The translations under genes were made by a program, and so were the position numbers. Of a stretch of DNA of 64,000 nt, positions 17,870-25,923 are shown in pieces. The notes below the pieces were generated by a model. That model was not told where the DNA came from. It was given only the letters and a program-made list of their open reading frames with translations, and ran no database searches. The DNA is from Alphaproteobacteria bacterium. GTDB lineage: Bacteria; Pseudomonadota; Alphaproteobacteria; Acetobacterales; Acetobacteraceae. The stretch's first letter is position 1. The number at the start of each line of letters is the position of its first letter. Location: assembly GCA_016869735.1 (NCBI GenBank), contig VGDL01000001.1, positions 62,001 through 126,000 of the forward strand, read 5' to 3'.

Positions 17870-19005
17870 TGCCCGGTCCGCGGTGGGTCGAGATAAAGCG
17901 GGCTTTCCAGATAGCGCCTGAGCCAATAGCGCGTCACGACGCCAATCGCCGCTGCCATGGGGACCGCGAGCAGAACGCCCAGAAATCCGAACGCGACGCC
18001 GCCAGCAAAAAGCGCAAAAATCACCCAAACCGCGTGCAATTCAACCCGATTGCCGAGCAGATAGGGGTAGATGACATAGCCTTCGATCCCTTGGCCAATT
18101 ACGAAAATCGCCACAATCACCAGCACTTCCTGCCAGGACCCGAATTGCCCGATCGCGAGCAGCACGGCGGTCGCGAAACCGGTCATGGAACCGACATAGG
18201 GAATGAAGGTCAGGAAGCCAGACATGATGCCAACGGTAATGCCAAGTTCCAGCCCCGCGAAATGCAAGGCAAAGGCATAGAAAATGCCAAGACCAAGGCA
18301 GCACAGCAATTGGCCGCGCAGCCAGGCGGAAAGCACGCGGTCCGTATCACGCGCGATTTGCCGGATCACATTGGCGCTGCGGCGTGGCAGCCAGCTTTCC
18401 ATGCGGGTCAGCATCGCCTGCCAATCGCGCAGCAGATAAAACGCAACAACGGGGGTCACAACAACGAAGGTGAAAACGCTGAACAGCGCAAAGCCGCCGC
18501 CAATCAGCCGTGTCGCGGCACTGCCCAACCAGGACAGCATGGACGCGGCCTGATTGATGGCCAGGTCACGTAGCCGCTGATCAAGCATGTCCGGCCCAAG
18601 CGTTTCTTCAAGCGATGTCAGCAAATCCCGCAAGGCCTGACCAACCCCGGCAATATAGGCCGGCAGCCGCTGCACCAGCACGCCAATCTGCGCCAATATC
18701 AGCGGATAGAGCAGGAGCAGCGCCATCAGCGCCAAAGCCGCCAAGAACGTCACCAGGATGAAGGCGCCAACGCCGCGCGGAATGCCAAGCCGCGCCAAGC
18801 GTGTCACCAGCGGATCAAGAAAATAGGCAATGGTCGCGGCCAGCACGAAGGGAGTTAGAATTCCCTGAAACAGCCAAAGGCAGAACAGCAGCGCAATGCC
18901 GCAGCCCAGAAACAGCGCCCAACGCTGGCCACGTGTCGCGCTGCGCGGCGCGGATGGTGGCGGCGTGACGGGCCGCGCGCTGATCGGGGGGCGTTGCTCG
19001 ATCAT
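17866..19005 (-). CDS. AI-2E family transporter (PerM-like permease)
   Basis: A 379-residue inner-membrane protein with about eight hydrophobic segments. The start MIEQRPPISARPVTPPPS is a proline-rich cytosolic tail; TM segments include WALFLGCGIALLFCLWLF and FVLAATIAYFLDPLVTRLA, with the family motifs LDPLVTRL, FIPYVGSMTGF and GYVIYPYLLGNRVELHAVWV. The family exports small molecules or, in some members, antiports sodium; AI-2 export itself should not be assumed. The ATG at 19005 overlaps the stop of the upstream gene (ATGA). Confidence 0.9.
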   Translation of the reverse strand: MIEQRPPISARPVTPPPSAPRSATRGQRWALFLGCGIALLFCLWLFQGILTPFVLAATIAYFLDPLVTRLARLGIPRGVGAFILVTFLAALALMALLLLYPLILAQIGVLVQRLPAYIAGVGQALRDLLTSLEETLGPDMLDQRLRDLAINQAASMLSWLGSAATRLIGGGFALFSVFTFVVVTPVVAFYLLRDWQAMLTRMESWLPRRSANVIRQIARDTDRVLSAWLRGQLLCCLGLGIFYAFALHFAGLELGITVGIMSGFLTFIPYVGSMTGFATAVLLAIGQFGSWQEVLVIVAIFVIGQGIEGYVIYPYLLGNRVELHAVWVIFALFAGGVAFGFLGVLLAVPMAAAIGVVTRYWLRRYLESPLYLDPPRTGQ

Positions 19006-19580
19006 GCTGTCCAGCCAGCGGTGCGCCTTGCGGCTTGCACAACATAAGCAGTGCCGGAGGCAAAGGTGGTCGCCGCCACCAGCCAGATCATCACTTCCAG
19101 CAACAGCGGCGTGGCAAAACCGAAGCTGGCCAGAAACAGCACCAAGGCCGCCAGAAGTATTTGCGCCGCCGTATTCGCCTTGGAGATGAAAATTGGCTTG
19201 ATGCGCGGTGGCAGTCCCACGGCCCATAACACAAGCACACCGCCCACGATCAGCAAATCACGAAACACCACCAGAATCGCCAGCCAATCCGGCAGCACAC
19301 CAATCGCTGCCAAAGTCACATAAACCGAAACCAGCAGCGCCTTATCCGCGATGGGATCAAGCACCGCGCCAAGCTGGGACCGCGCATTCCAGGCACGCGC
19401 AATCCAGCCATCCAAGGCATCCGAAATCCCCGCGCCAATGAAAACCATAAAGGCCAGATCAAGCCGGTGCTGCAACATCAGCCAGACCGCCGCCGGCACG
19501 GCGCAAAGCCTGCCGAGCGTGATCAGATTGGGCAGGGTGAAAAGCCCTGCCCCCGCCAGATTCGGCGGCGCATGCGGCAT
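19002..19580 (-). CDS. CDP-alcohol phosphatidyltransferase family protein
   Basis: An integral-membrane enzyme of about 192 residues with the CDP-alcohol motif D-x2-D-G-x2-A-R-x8-G-x3-D-x3-D, seen as DALDGWIARAWN followed by SQLGAVLDPIADKALL. FTLPNLITLGRLCAVPAAVW is the typical N-terminus of PgsA-like proteins, so phosphatidylglycerophosphate or cardiolipin-type synthesis is likely, but the acceptor alcohol is not fixed by the motif. The start at 19580 avoids overlap with the upstream gene; an ATG at 19628 would add 16 residues. It is coupled to the permease by ATGA. Confidence 0.87.
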   Translation of the reverse strand: MPHAPPNLAGAGLFTLPNLITLGRLCAVPAAVWLMLQHRLDLAFMVFIGAGISDALDGWIARAWNARSQLGAVLDPIADKALLVSVYVTLAAIGVLPDWLAILVVFRDLLIVGGVLVLWAVGLPPRIKPIFISKANTAAQILLAALVLFLASFGFATPLLLEVMIWLVAATTFASGTAYVVQAARRTAGWTA

Positions 19581-19590
19581 GCGGCGAAGA

Positions 19591-20301
19591 TCAGGACCGT
19601 CCGGCAAGGCCAAGCCGCCATTGATCATTCTGCGCGCCCGTGCCGCGCGTCAGCTGCAACCCGTGCTGGCCAAAGGTCTCCGGCGCAAGGCCAATGGGCA
19701 CGCGCAGCCCAAGGTTCAGTTGCGCGCGGTCTATGGTGATGGCCATGACATCAAGCTTCGCGCCAGCCGCCACCAAGCGTCGGCGAATTTCCAACCATTC
19801 ATTGAGCGTTGTGTAACGCGCCGTCGCTTCCAATGATCCCAGGATCGGCGTGACAGGTGTCATGCTGATCGGCGCTTCGGAAGCGGTGCCGGAAGGCAGT
19901 GTCGCGGCGCGCACCTCGGCGCCTTCGGCGAAGCTTTGCACCGCATCAGCATCGAATTGGATCGTGAGGCGCCCAGTATAGCGCTGCGGGCCAGTGGTTT
20001 CCTGTTCAATCACAATGGAACGCACCATGCGATCAAGCTCTGCATCGGTCGGGCGGCGCGGCGCATTCACCATGCCCTGAATGCGATCCCAGGCAGTGCG
20101 GCGCCCGGCGGCAAAGGCGCGTTCTTGCGCCACCACGCCGTTCTCCGCGGTCGCTTCCGCCGCCACATTGCGCTGCGTGAGCACGCCCATATCGCTGAAT
20201 TGCGCCAGGGCAGGCAGGGCAGCAAGGCTCAGCCAAAAGCTTGCGCAAGCCGCCGCCACATGTTTCCTTCCCGCCCATCGCCAGACGTGGCATTTTGACA
20301 T
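19591..20301 (-). CDS. Exported protein, probable DUF2066 family
   Basis: A 236-residue protein with a signal peptide (about residues 1-33, ending [10 protein letters not shown]) and no later membrane segment. The mature part ([17 protein letters not shown], then a Tyr/Thr-rich region with [18 protein letters not shown]) resembles the DUF2066 proteins encoded beside purM in related alphaproteobacteria; function unknown. AGGGAAGG precedes the ATG at 20301. It is divergent from purM and first in the run that continues to ppx. Confidence 0.65.
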   Translation of the reverse strand: MSKCHVWRWAGRKHVAAACASFWLSLAALPALAQFSDMGVLTQRNVAAEATAENGVVAQERAFAAGRRTAWDRIQGMVNAPRRPTDAELDRMVRSIVIEQETTGPQRYTGRLTIQFDADAVQSFAEGAEVRAATLPSGTASEAPISMTPVTPILGSLEATARYTTLNEWLEIRRRLVAAGAKLDVMAITIDRAQLNLGLRVPIGLAPETFGQHGLQLTRGTGAQNDQWRLGLAGRS

Positions 20302-20367
20302 CAAAGCCTTCCCTTCCCGGTTGCGCGGGCTATAGCACCTGCGCAGTGTATCAAATCGGAGGTCGCC

Positions 20368-21444
20368 CTGACCAGTTCCAATCCCCAAAGCCTCACCTAC
20401 CGCGATGCGGGCGTGGATATTGAGGCCGGCGACGCCCTGGTTGAAGCCATCAAGCCCCTGGCGCGCGCCACGAACCGGACCGGAGTCATGGGCGGCTTAG
20501 GCGGTTTCGGCGCCCTATTCGACCCGAAGGCGGCGGGCTTTACCGACCCCGTGCTGGTATCTTCCACCGATGGGGTTGGCACCAAGCTGCGTGTGGCGAT
20601 CGAAGCGGGCATTCACGATAAGGTCGGCATTGATCTGGTGGCCATGTGCGTCAATGACCTGGTGGTGCAGGGTGCGGAGCCGCTGTTTTTCCTGGATTAT
20701 TTCGCAACTGGTAAGCTTCGCCTCGATCAGGCGCGGGCGGTGATTGCGGGTATTGCGGAAGGCTGCCGGCAGGCGGGCTGTGCCCTGGTAGGCGGTGAAA
20801 CCGCCGAAATGCCGGGGATGTATGCCGCAGATGATTATGATCTGGCTGGGTTTTCCGTGGGCGCCGCCGAACGTGGGGGGCTGCTCCCAGCTGGCGTGGC
20901 GGCGGGCGATGTGCTGATCGGCCTTGGGTCATCGGGCGTGCATTCCAACGGGTTTTCGCTGGTGCGGCGGATTCTGACCGCGCGTGGCCTGACGCTGGCC
21001 GACCCCGCACCCTTCGCGCCCGGCCAGAAGCTCGGTCAGGCGCTGCTGGCGCCAACGCGAATTTATGTGAAGCCGCTGCTCGCCTTGCATCGTGCGGGCT
21101 TGCTGCATGCGGCGGCGCATATCACCGGTGGCGGGCTGCCGGGCAATCTGCCGCGCGTGCTGCCAGCGGGGGTGACGGCGGTGCTGGAAGCCGGAAGCTG
21201 GCCCGTGCCGGCGGTTTTCGCCTTCCTCGCCGAAGCGGGGAATGTCAGCGCCGATGAAATGCTCCGCGTCTTCAATTGCGGGCTTGGCATGGTGCTGGCG
21301 GTGCCGGCTGCGGGCGCGGAGGCAGCCACGCGCATGCTGACCGAAGCCGGTGAGGCGCCGTTCCGCATTGGCCATCTGGAAGCCTCCGCCGGGCCGGCCG
21401 GCATTCATATCCAGAACCTGCCCCAGGCCTGGCCGCGCGCATGA
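20368..21444 (+). CDS. purM: Phosphoribosylformylglycinamidine cyclo-ligase
   Basis: AIR synthetase closes the imidazole ring in step 5 of purine synthesis. The ORF shows [20 protein letters not shown] at the N-terminus, [21 protein letters not shown], the ATP-site stretch [28 protein letters not shown] and [17 protein letters not shown]. The N-terminal YxDAGVD motif lies upstream of the first GTG (20413), so translation must begin earlier; the only reasonable codon is CTG at 20368, which has GGAGG at ideal distance. That gives 358 residues. It is coupled to purN by an ATGA overlap. Confidence 0.93.
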   Translation: MTSSNPQSLTYRDAGVDIEAGDALVEAIKPLARATNRTGVMGGLGGFGALFDPKAAGFTDPVLVSSTDGVGTKLRVAIEAGIHDKVGIDLVAMCVNDLVVQGAEPLFFLDYFATGKLRLDQARAVIAGIAEGCRQAGCALVGGETAEMPGMYAADDYDLAGFSVGAAERGGLLPAGVAAGDVLIGLGSSGVHSNGFSLVRRILTARGLTLADPAPFAPGQKLGQALLAPTRIYVKPLLALHRAGLLHAAAHITGGGLPGNLPRVLPAGVTAVLEAGSWPVPAVFAFLAEAGNVSADEMLRVFNCGLGMVLAVPAAGAEAATRMLTEAGEAPFRIGHLEASAGPAGIHIQNLPQAWPRA

Positions 21445-22127
21445 AGCGGAAAAGGCTCGGTCTGCTGATCTCCGGGCGCGGGTCCAATATGGCGGCGATT
21501 CTGGCGGCGGCCGCGCCGGATTACCCGGCAGAGCCTGTTTTGGTGCTGTCCAACCGCGCCGATGCGGCGGGGCTTGAAGTTGCCAAGGCGCGCGGCGTCC
21601 CGACAGCGGTCGTGGAAAGCCGCGCCTTCAAGGGGGATCGCGCCGGATTTGAAGCCGCGATGGAAGCGGTATTGGGCCAGCATGGCGTTGAAATCATTGC
21701 GCTTGCTGGCTTCATGCGGGTGCTGACGGCGGATTTCGTGCGCCGCTGGGAAGGGAGGTTGATCAATATCCACCCATCCCTGCTGCCGGCCTTTCCAGGG
21801 CTTGATACCCATGCGCGCGCCTTGGCCGCCGGGGTGCGCTTGCACGGCTGCACAGTGCATCTGGTGACCGCCGGCGTGGATGAGGGGCCCATCATCGCCC
21901 AGGCCGCCGTGCCGGTTTTGCCCGATGACACCGAAGCAAGCCTCGCCGCGCGGGTATTGGCGGCAGAACATCGGCTCTACCCGGCAGCGCTTTCCTGGCT
22001 GGCGGCGGGGCAGGTGCGGTTGGCAGCGGGCCGCGCCGTGATCACGGGCGTGGATTCTGCTGTTGATTCGCTGCTGAACCCCTTGCCGCGCGCGGCTTTG
22101 CTTTCTACACAGTGTTCCAAGGTTTGA
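21441..22127 (+). CDS. purN: Phosphoribosylglycinamide formyltransferase
   Basis: GAR transformylase (step 3 of purine synthesis), using 10-formyl-tetrahydrofolate. The 228-residue product begins [20 protein letters not shown]; the catalytic block [20 protein letters not shown] contains the conserved Asn and His, and [20 protein letters not shown] contains the catalytic Asp. It overlaps purM by four bases (ATGA), so both are translated together. The last 25 or so residues extend beyond the typical core and look unconserved. Confidence 0.94.
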   Translation: MKRKRLGLLISGRGSNMAAILAAAAPDYPAEPVLVLSNRADAAGLEVAKARGVPTAVVESRAFKGDRAGFEAAMEAVLGQHGVEIIALAGFMRVLTADFVRRWEGRLINIHPSLLPAFPGLDTHARALAAGVRLHGCTVHLVTAGVDEGPIIAQAAVPVLPDDTEASLAARVLAAEHRLYPAALSWLAAGQVRLAAGRAVITGVDSAVDSLLNPLPRAALLSTQCSKV

Positions 22128-22142
22128 GCGTTGGGGAAAGCC

Positions 22143-22298
22143 ATGGCTGAGAAAGAACATTATGATTTCGTTGAAGTGAGCTCCGCCGATATCCTCGCGG
22201 ATCGCAGCCATGGCTGGGACGGCTTCACCCGCTTCGTCACCTGGTCCACCGGTGCCATTATTGTGGTGCTGGCGCTCATGGCGTTTTTCCTGGTCTGA
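22143..22298 (+). CDS. aa3-type cytochrome c oxidase subunit IV (small)
   Basis: A 51-residue membrane peptide beginning MAEKEHYDFVEVSSADILAD and ending with one transmembrane helix, TGAIIVVLALMAFFLV. The charged N-terminus, the HGWDGFTRFVTW amphipathic link and the single C-terminal helix match the alphaproteobacterial aa3-oxidase subunit IV family (Pfam CoxIIC_IV type), which packs at the edge of cytochrome oxidase. It is 15 bases downstream of purN and is followed by a strong hairpin terminator. The other cox genes are not in the window. Confidence 0.85.
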   Translation: MAEKEHYDFVEVSSADILADRSHGWDGFTRFVTWSTGAIIVVLALMAFFLV

Positions 22299-22321
22299 CG
22301 CCGGTCGCGTAACGGCAATGA

Positions 22322-22348
22322 AAAAGGGGCGGATGGACCGCCCCTTTT
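22322..22348. terminator. Bidirectional intrinsic terminator
   Basis: Perfect 11-base inverted repeat AAAAGGGGCGG / CCGCCCCTTTT around a five-base loop (ATGGA). It lies between the convergent coxIV (+) and EAL-domain (-) genes; the T-run follows the stem on the plus strand, and the A-run gives the same on the minus strand. Confidence 0.9.
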
Positions 22349-22375
22349 GGTATCCGCGCTTGGCTGGCGCCGCGT

Positions 22376-23197
22376 TTATTCAGTCAGATTAGGCACCTTG
22401 CCAGGCCGGCCAAGCAGCCAGCCCTGCATGGCATCGCAGCCGGCTCTTTCCAGGGCGCGCAGCTGGGCCAAGGTCTCCACACTTTTCGCTACCACAATGG
22501 CCCCCAAAGCATGGGCGGTTTCCACCTGCCCGGTTGTGACGGCCAAGGCCCGGCGGGCCGATAGGCTTTCGCCATCCAAGCCGGCGCATAGGCTTGGATG
22601 CAGCTTCACCATGGGGAAGGGAATGGCGCGCAGGGCAAAGATAGTGCCGCGCGCCACACCGAAATCATCAAGTGCCGCGACAACGCGCAGCCCGCGCAGC
22701 CCAGCCGCCAGATTGGCCGCCGCATCATGCCAGAGTGAGACCGCATTGGCCGGCAATTCCACCGCAAGGCCACGCGGATCCGTATCCGCATCATATAATG
22801 CGCGGCGCATCAGGGCGGTGCCATCGCCGCGCAAAAACGCCTCAGCGGTGATATTGACGGAGATATAGGGAGCGGAACGCGGCCAGCGCGCCCTGATGCG
22901 ACAGGCTTCTGTGAAGACCCAGGCATCCAGCGCCGCCGCAAGCCCCGCCTGCGTGGCCGCATTCACCGTTTCCATGGCAAGGATGGGGCCAAGGTCGGGA
23001 TGGACCCAGCGCAGCAGCGCCTCATACCCCGCCGTTTCCAGGCCATTGGCGCTGCAGACCGGCTGAAGGTCCAACCGAAGCCCCGCACCATCATTGGCGA
23101 GCGCTTCGGCAATGCCCCGGCGAAGTTCAGCCGGCGAATGGGCAAGATCGAGCCCCGCCGCCGCCCGATCCCCTTCGAAGCCGAAACCCTCGCTCAT
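22376..23197 (-). CDS. EAL-domain protein, probably catalytically degenerate
   Basis: A 273-residue stand-alone EAL domain with no sensor or GGDEF module. Retained motif residues are Glu59 in YEALLRW (the EAL site), Asn115 in ISVNI, Glu147, Asp177-Asp178 in LDDFG, Lys198 in MVKLH and Glu241. The EGVE motif that closes the active site reads K-S-V-E (residues 238-241): the first glutamate, which studies of canonical EAL phosphodiesterases treat as catalytic, is lysine, and the codon is clearly AAA. QGWLLGRP replaces QGYLFGRP. It may bind cyclic di-GMP or another ligand rather than hydrolyse it. It is convergent with coxIV. Confidence 0.85.
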   Translation of the reverse strand: MSEGFGFEGDRAAAGLDLAHSPAELRRGIAEALANDGAGLRLDLQPVCSANGLETAGYEALLRWVHPDLGPILAMETVNAATQAGLAAALDAWVFTEACRIRARWPRSAPYISVNITAEAFLRGDGTALMRRALYDADTDPRGLAVELPANAVSLWHDAAANLAAGLRGLRVVAALDDFGVARGTIFALRAIPFPMVKLHPSLCAGLDGESLSARRALAVTTGQVETAHALGAIVVAKSVETLAQLRALERAGCDAMQGWLLGRPGKVPNLTE

Positions 23198-23283
23198 GCC
23201 CGCACCCTCAATCGCTTGAGGGCGCAGTAAACACCAGAACTGCTTACGCGCTGGTTACCGCCAGGGCGGGAAGTGGCAGCCGA

Positions 23284-23706
23284 TCAGGCGAAGATTTCGC
23301 TGCCGGCGAAGAAATAGGCAATCTCGATCGCGGCATTCTCGGTGCTATCAGACCCATGGACTGAATTCGCTTCAATGCTTTCCGCGAAAAGCTTGCGGAT
23401 CGTGCCCGGCGCGGCATTGGCGGGGTTGGTCGCACCCATCAATTCGCGGTTGCGGGCAACGGCGTTCTCGCCTTCCAGCACCTGCACCACCACGGGGCCG
23501 GAGATCATGAAGGACACCAGATCCTTGAAGAAGGGGCGTTCACGATGCACGCCATAGAAGCTTTCCGCCTGGGTCTGCGTCATGTGAATGCGCTTTTGCG
23601 CGACAATGCGCAGCCCCGCATCTTCGAACACCGCATTGATCTTGCCGGTCAGATTCCGGCGCGTGGCGTCCGGCTTGATGATGCTGAAAGTGTGTTCGAT
23701 GGCCAT
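23284..23706 (-). CDS. ndk: Nucleoside diphosphate kinase
   Basis: A 140-residue NDP kinase starting [20 protein letters not shown], which balances NTP pools through a phosphohistidine. The active-site motif [20 protein letters not shown] contains the catalytic His; [20 protein letters not shown] and the [14 protein letters not shown] loop are diagnostic. The start at 23706 gives the exact family length; the open frame upstream to 23787 is unconserved. TlyA is encoded 77 bases upstream on the same strand. Confidence 0.97.
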   Translation of the reverse strand: MAIEHTFSIIKPDATRRNLTGKINAVFEDAGLRIVAQKRIHMTQTQAESFYGVHRERPFFKDLVSFMISGPVVVQVLEGENAVARNRELMGATNPANAAPGTIRKLFAESIEANSVHGSDSTENAAIEIAYFFAGSEIFA

Positions 23707-23783
23707 GTCGGGCAACCCCTGAATGTCTTGAAAAGGAAGGGGGCGGATAGGCGGGATGGGCGGCTTGCGCAAGCCCTGCCGGG

Positions 23784-24530
23784 TCATTCCCGATAGGCAG
23801 CGATCAGGAATTCCTTATTCCCCTCTGGCCCCGTGATGGGGCTTTCGGTGACGCCGAGCACCTGCCAGCCGGGCAGGCCAGCCCACCAATCGGTGATCAT
23901 GGTGCAGATGGCGCGATGCAGCGCGGGGTCGCGCACCACGCCGCCCTTGCCGACTTGGCCGGGCCCCGCTTCGAATTGCGGTTTGATCAATGCCACCGCA
24001 AAGGCGCCCGGCGCGCAGAGTGTGAGCGGCGCGGGCAGGATGGTGCGAAGCCCGATGAAGGAAGCATCGCAGACCAGGGCGCCAACTGCTTCCGGGAGGG
24101 CGGTACTGTTCAAATAGCGGGCATTGGTTTTCTCCAGCACCACCACGCGCGGGTCCTGCCTGAGCTTCCAGGCCAATTGGCCATGCCCAACATCCACGGC
24201 ATAGACCTTGGCCGCGCCGTGATGCAGCAGCACATCGGTGAAACCCCCGGTGGAGGCGCCAAGGTCAAGGCAAACTCTGCCTTCCGGCTTCAGCCCGAAA
24301 TGCGCGAGCGCATGGGCCAGCTTGAGCCCGCCGCGCGAGACCCAAGGGTGGTCCTGACCGCGCACTTCAAGCGGCGCACCATCGGGCAGCAAATCACCCG
24401 CCTTTTCCACCCGCTTGCCATCGGTGAAGACCTTGCCGGCCAGGATCAGCGCCTGGGCCCTGGCGCGGCTTTCCGCCAAGCCGGTTGCGACCAGCAACAG
24501 ATCAGCGCGCTGTTTTGGCGGGCGGGTCAT
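23784..24530 (-). CDS. tlyA: TlyA-family rRNA (ribose-2'-O-) methyltransferase
   Basis: A 248-residue protein with an N-terminal S4 RNA-binding domain (residues about 8-70, [20 protein letters not shown] and [11 protein letters not shown]) and a C-terminal FtsJ-like SAM methyltransferase ([20 protein letters not shown] as motif [16 protein letters not shown], and [19 protein letters not shown]). In mycobacteria TlyA methylates 16S and 23S rRNA; the same role is inferred here. It sits upstream of ndk. Confidence 0.92.
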   Translation of the reverse strand: MTRPPKQRADLLLVATGLAESRARAQALILAGKVFTDGKRVEKAGDLLPDGAPLEVRGQDHPWVSRGGLKLAHALAHFGLKPEGRVCLDLGASTGGFTDVLLHHGAAKVYAVDVGHGQLAWKLRQDPRVVVLEKTNARYLNSTALPEAVGALVCDASFIGLRTILPAPLTLCAPGAFAVALIKPQFEAGPGQVGKGGVVRDPALHRAICTMITDWWAGLPGWQVLGVTESPITGPEGNKEFLIAAYRE

Positions 24531-24631
24531 GCCTTTGAGTTCCCATGCGGTTTATCCTGCGTCAAATCATTAGCCTGCCAAGCCGTTGGCTGATACCATG
24601 AAGCCTGTTTCAATGCCGAAAGCCAAGCCGC

Positions 24632-25459
24632 ATGATCGAAAAACTGGCCAGCACTACCTTGCCAAGCCAACATTTGCGCCTGAAGCATTGCCGTCATGGC
24701 GTGATGCTTTACAGCGCGCGGGACAAATATGTTGGGGGCTCACTTGATCGCTATGGTGAGTTTTCCGAACTTGAAGCACAGCTTTTCACCGGCCTGATCA
24801 AGCCAGGCATGCTCGTGGTGGAAGTGGGCTCCAATATCGGGGCGCATACCGTGCACCTTGCCAAATTGGTTGGCGAAAATGGTGGGGTTGTCGCCTTTGA
24901 AGCGCAACGTGTGATTTTTCAGATGCTCTGCGCCAATCTGGCGCTGAACGGCATTGAAAATACCGATGCCAAATGTATGGCCGTCGGCGCAGCTCCAGGA
25001 GAAATCATGGTGCCCCGGGTGGATTACCGTGGCGACAATAACTTTGGCGGCATTCCGCTTGGCGGGGATGATGGCGATCTGGTTGAGATGATTGCCATTG
25101 ACAATCTATTGCTGCCCGCCTGCCACATGATGAAGATTGACGTTGAAGGCATGGAAAAGCAGGTGCTGGAAGGTGCGCGCCAGACAATCATGCAATTCCG
25201 GCCCTATCTTTATGTCGAAGATGATCGGCCTGATCAGCATGCCGAATTGATCGCGACCCTTCTCGATCTTGAATATCGAATCTGGTGGCATCAACCTTGG
25301 TTGTACAATCCCGGCAACCTTGCTCGTGATAGTGAAAATGTCTTTCCGGGACTCGCCTCCATGAATCTGATTTGCCTGCCGCCCGAGACAGCGCCTGAGG
25401 AGATCGAGGGCGGTGTTGAAGTGAAAAGTGCCGCTGAACCGCACCCTTGGCAGCGGTAG
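24632..25459 (+). CDS. FkbM-family SAM-dependent methyltransferase
   Basis: A 275-residue methyltransferase. VVEVGSNIGAHTVHLAKLVG is the SAM-binding glycine loop, VVAFEAQRVIFQMLCANLAL the acidic ribose-binding strand, and MMKIDVEGMEKQVLEGARQT the FkbM hallmark, followed by RPYLYVED. FkbM enzymes O-methylate sugars, lipids or natural products. It is a single gene between divergent tlyA and convergent FKBP, separated from the latter by a hairpin; the acceptor is unknown, though glycan modification is common for such solitary copies. Confidence 0.85.
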   Translation: MIEKLASTTLPSQHLRLKHCRHGVMLYSARDKYVGGSLDRYGEFSELEAQLFTGLIKPGMLVVEVGSNIGAHTVHLAKLVGENGGVVAFEAQRVIFQMLCANLALNGIENTDAKCMAVGAAPGEIMVPRVDYRGDNNFGGIPLGGDDGDLVEMIAIDNLLLPACHMMKIDVEGMEKQVLEGARQTIMQFRPYLYVEDDRPDQHAELIATLLDLEYRIWWHQPWLYNPGNLARDSENVFPGLASMNLICLPPETAPEEIEGGVEVKSAAEPHPWQR

Positions 25460-25464
25460 AATCG

Positions 25465-25495
25465 TTTCAAGCCAAGCAATTCGCTTGGCTTGAAA
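25465..25495. terminator. Hairpin between convergent genes
   Basis: A 13-base perfect inverted repeat, TTTCAAGCCAAGC / GCTTGGCTTGAAA, with loop AATTC. It starts five bases after the FkbM gene stop and precedes the end of the convergent FKBP gene, so it can terminate from both sides. The T-run after the stem is short on the plus strand, so efficiency is uncertain. Confidence 0.7.
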
Positions 25496-25507
25496 ACTCT
25501 TTGGCCG

Positions 25508-25840
25508 TTACTCAACGCCGAGTAGTTCAACCTCAAAAATCAGCGTCGCATTGGGCGGAATGACGCCGCCGGCGCCGCGCGCACCATAGCCGAGTTCTGG
25601 CGGGATGATCAGCGTGCGCTGCCCGCCCACCTTCATGCCGGCAAAACCCTGATCCCAGCCGCCAATCACATGGCCAGCGCCGAGCATGAAGGAAAAGGGC
25701 TCCGCACGGTCGCGCGAACTATCAAATTTGCGGCCCTTGTTTTCCGGCGCGGCGGCATCGAACAGCCAGCCCGTATAATGCACCGTGATGTGCTGGCCCG
25801 GCGTGGCTTCGGCCCCGGTGCCGAGTTTCGTGTCAATCAT
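25508..25840 (-). CDS. FKBP-type peptidyl-prolyl cis-trans isomerase
   Basis: A compact 110-residue FKBP domain without signal peptide or extra domains, so cytosolic. [40 protein letters not shown] and [20 protein letters not shown] contain the aromatic pocket residues (Tyr, Asp, Phe, Val-Ile, Trp, Tyr) that bind prolyl substrates. It is downstream of the molybdenum-hydroxylase operon but separated from it by a terminator-like hairpin, so probably transcribed separately. Confidence 0.94.
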   Translation of the reverse strand: MIDTKLGTGAEATPGQHITVHYTGWLFDAAAPENKGRKFDSSRDRAEPFSFMLGAGHVIGGWDQGFAGMKVGGQRTLIIPPELGYGARGAGGVIPPNATLIFEVELLGVE

Positions 25841-25872
25841 GGTCTTCTCCTGTTGATCATCTCACAAAAGCA

Positions 25873-25900
25873 AGGCCCGAGGGCTTGCACCCTCGGGCCT
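25873..25900 (-). terminator. Terminator after molybdenum-hydroxylase operon
   Basis: An 11-base inverted repeat, AGGCCCGAGGG / CCCTCGGGCCT, with a six-base loop. On the minus strand it is followed by TGCTTTTGT and lies between the stop of the large subunit gene and the FKBP start. Confidence 0.75.
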
Positions 25901-25923
25901 GATCAGTTGCGCCCTAAGGCGGC

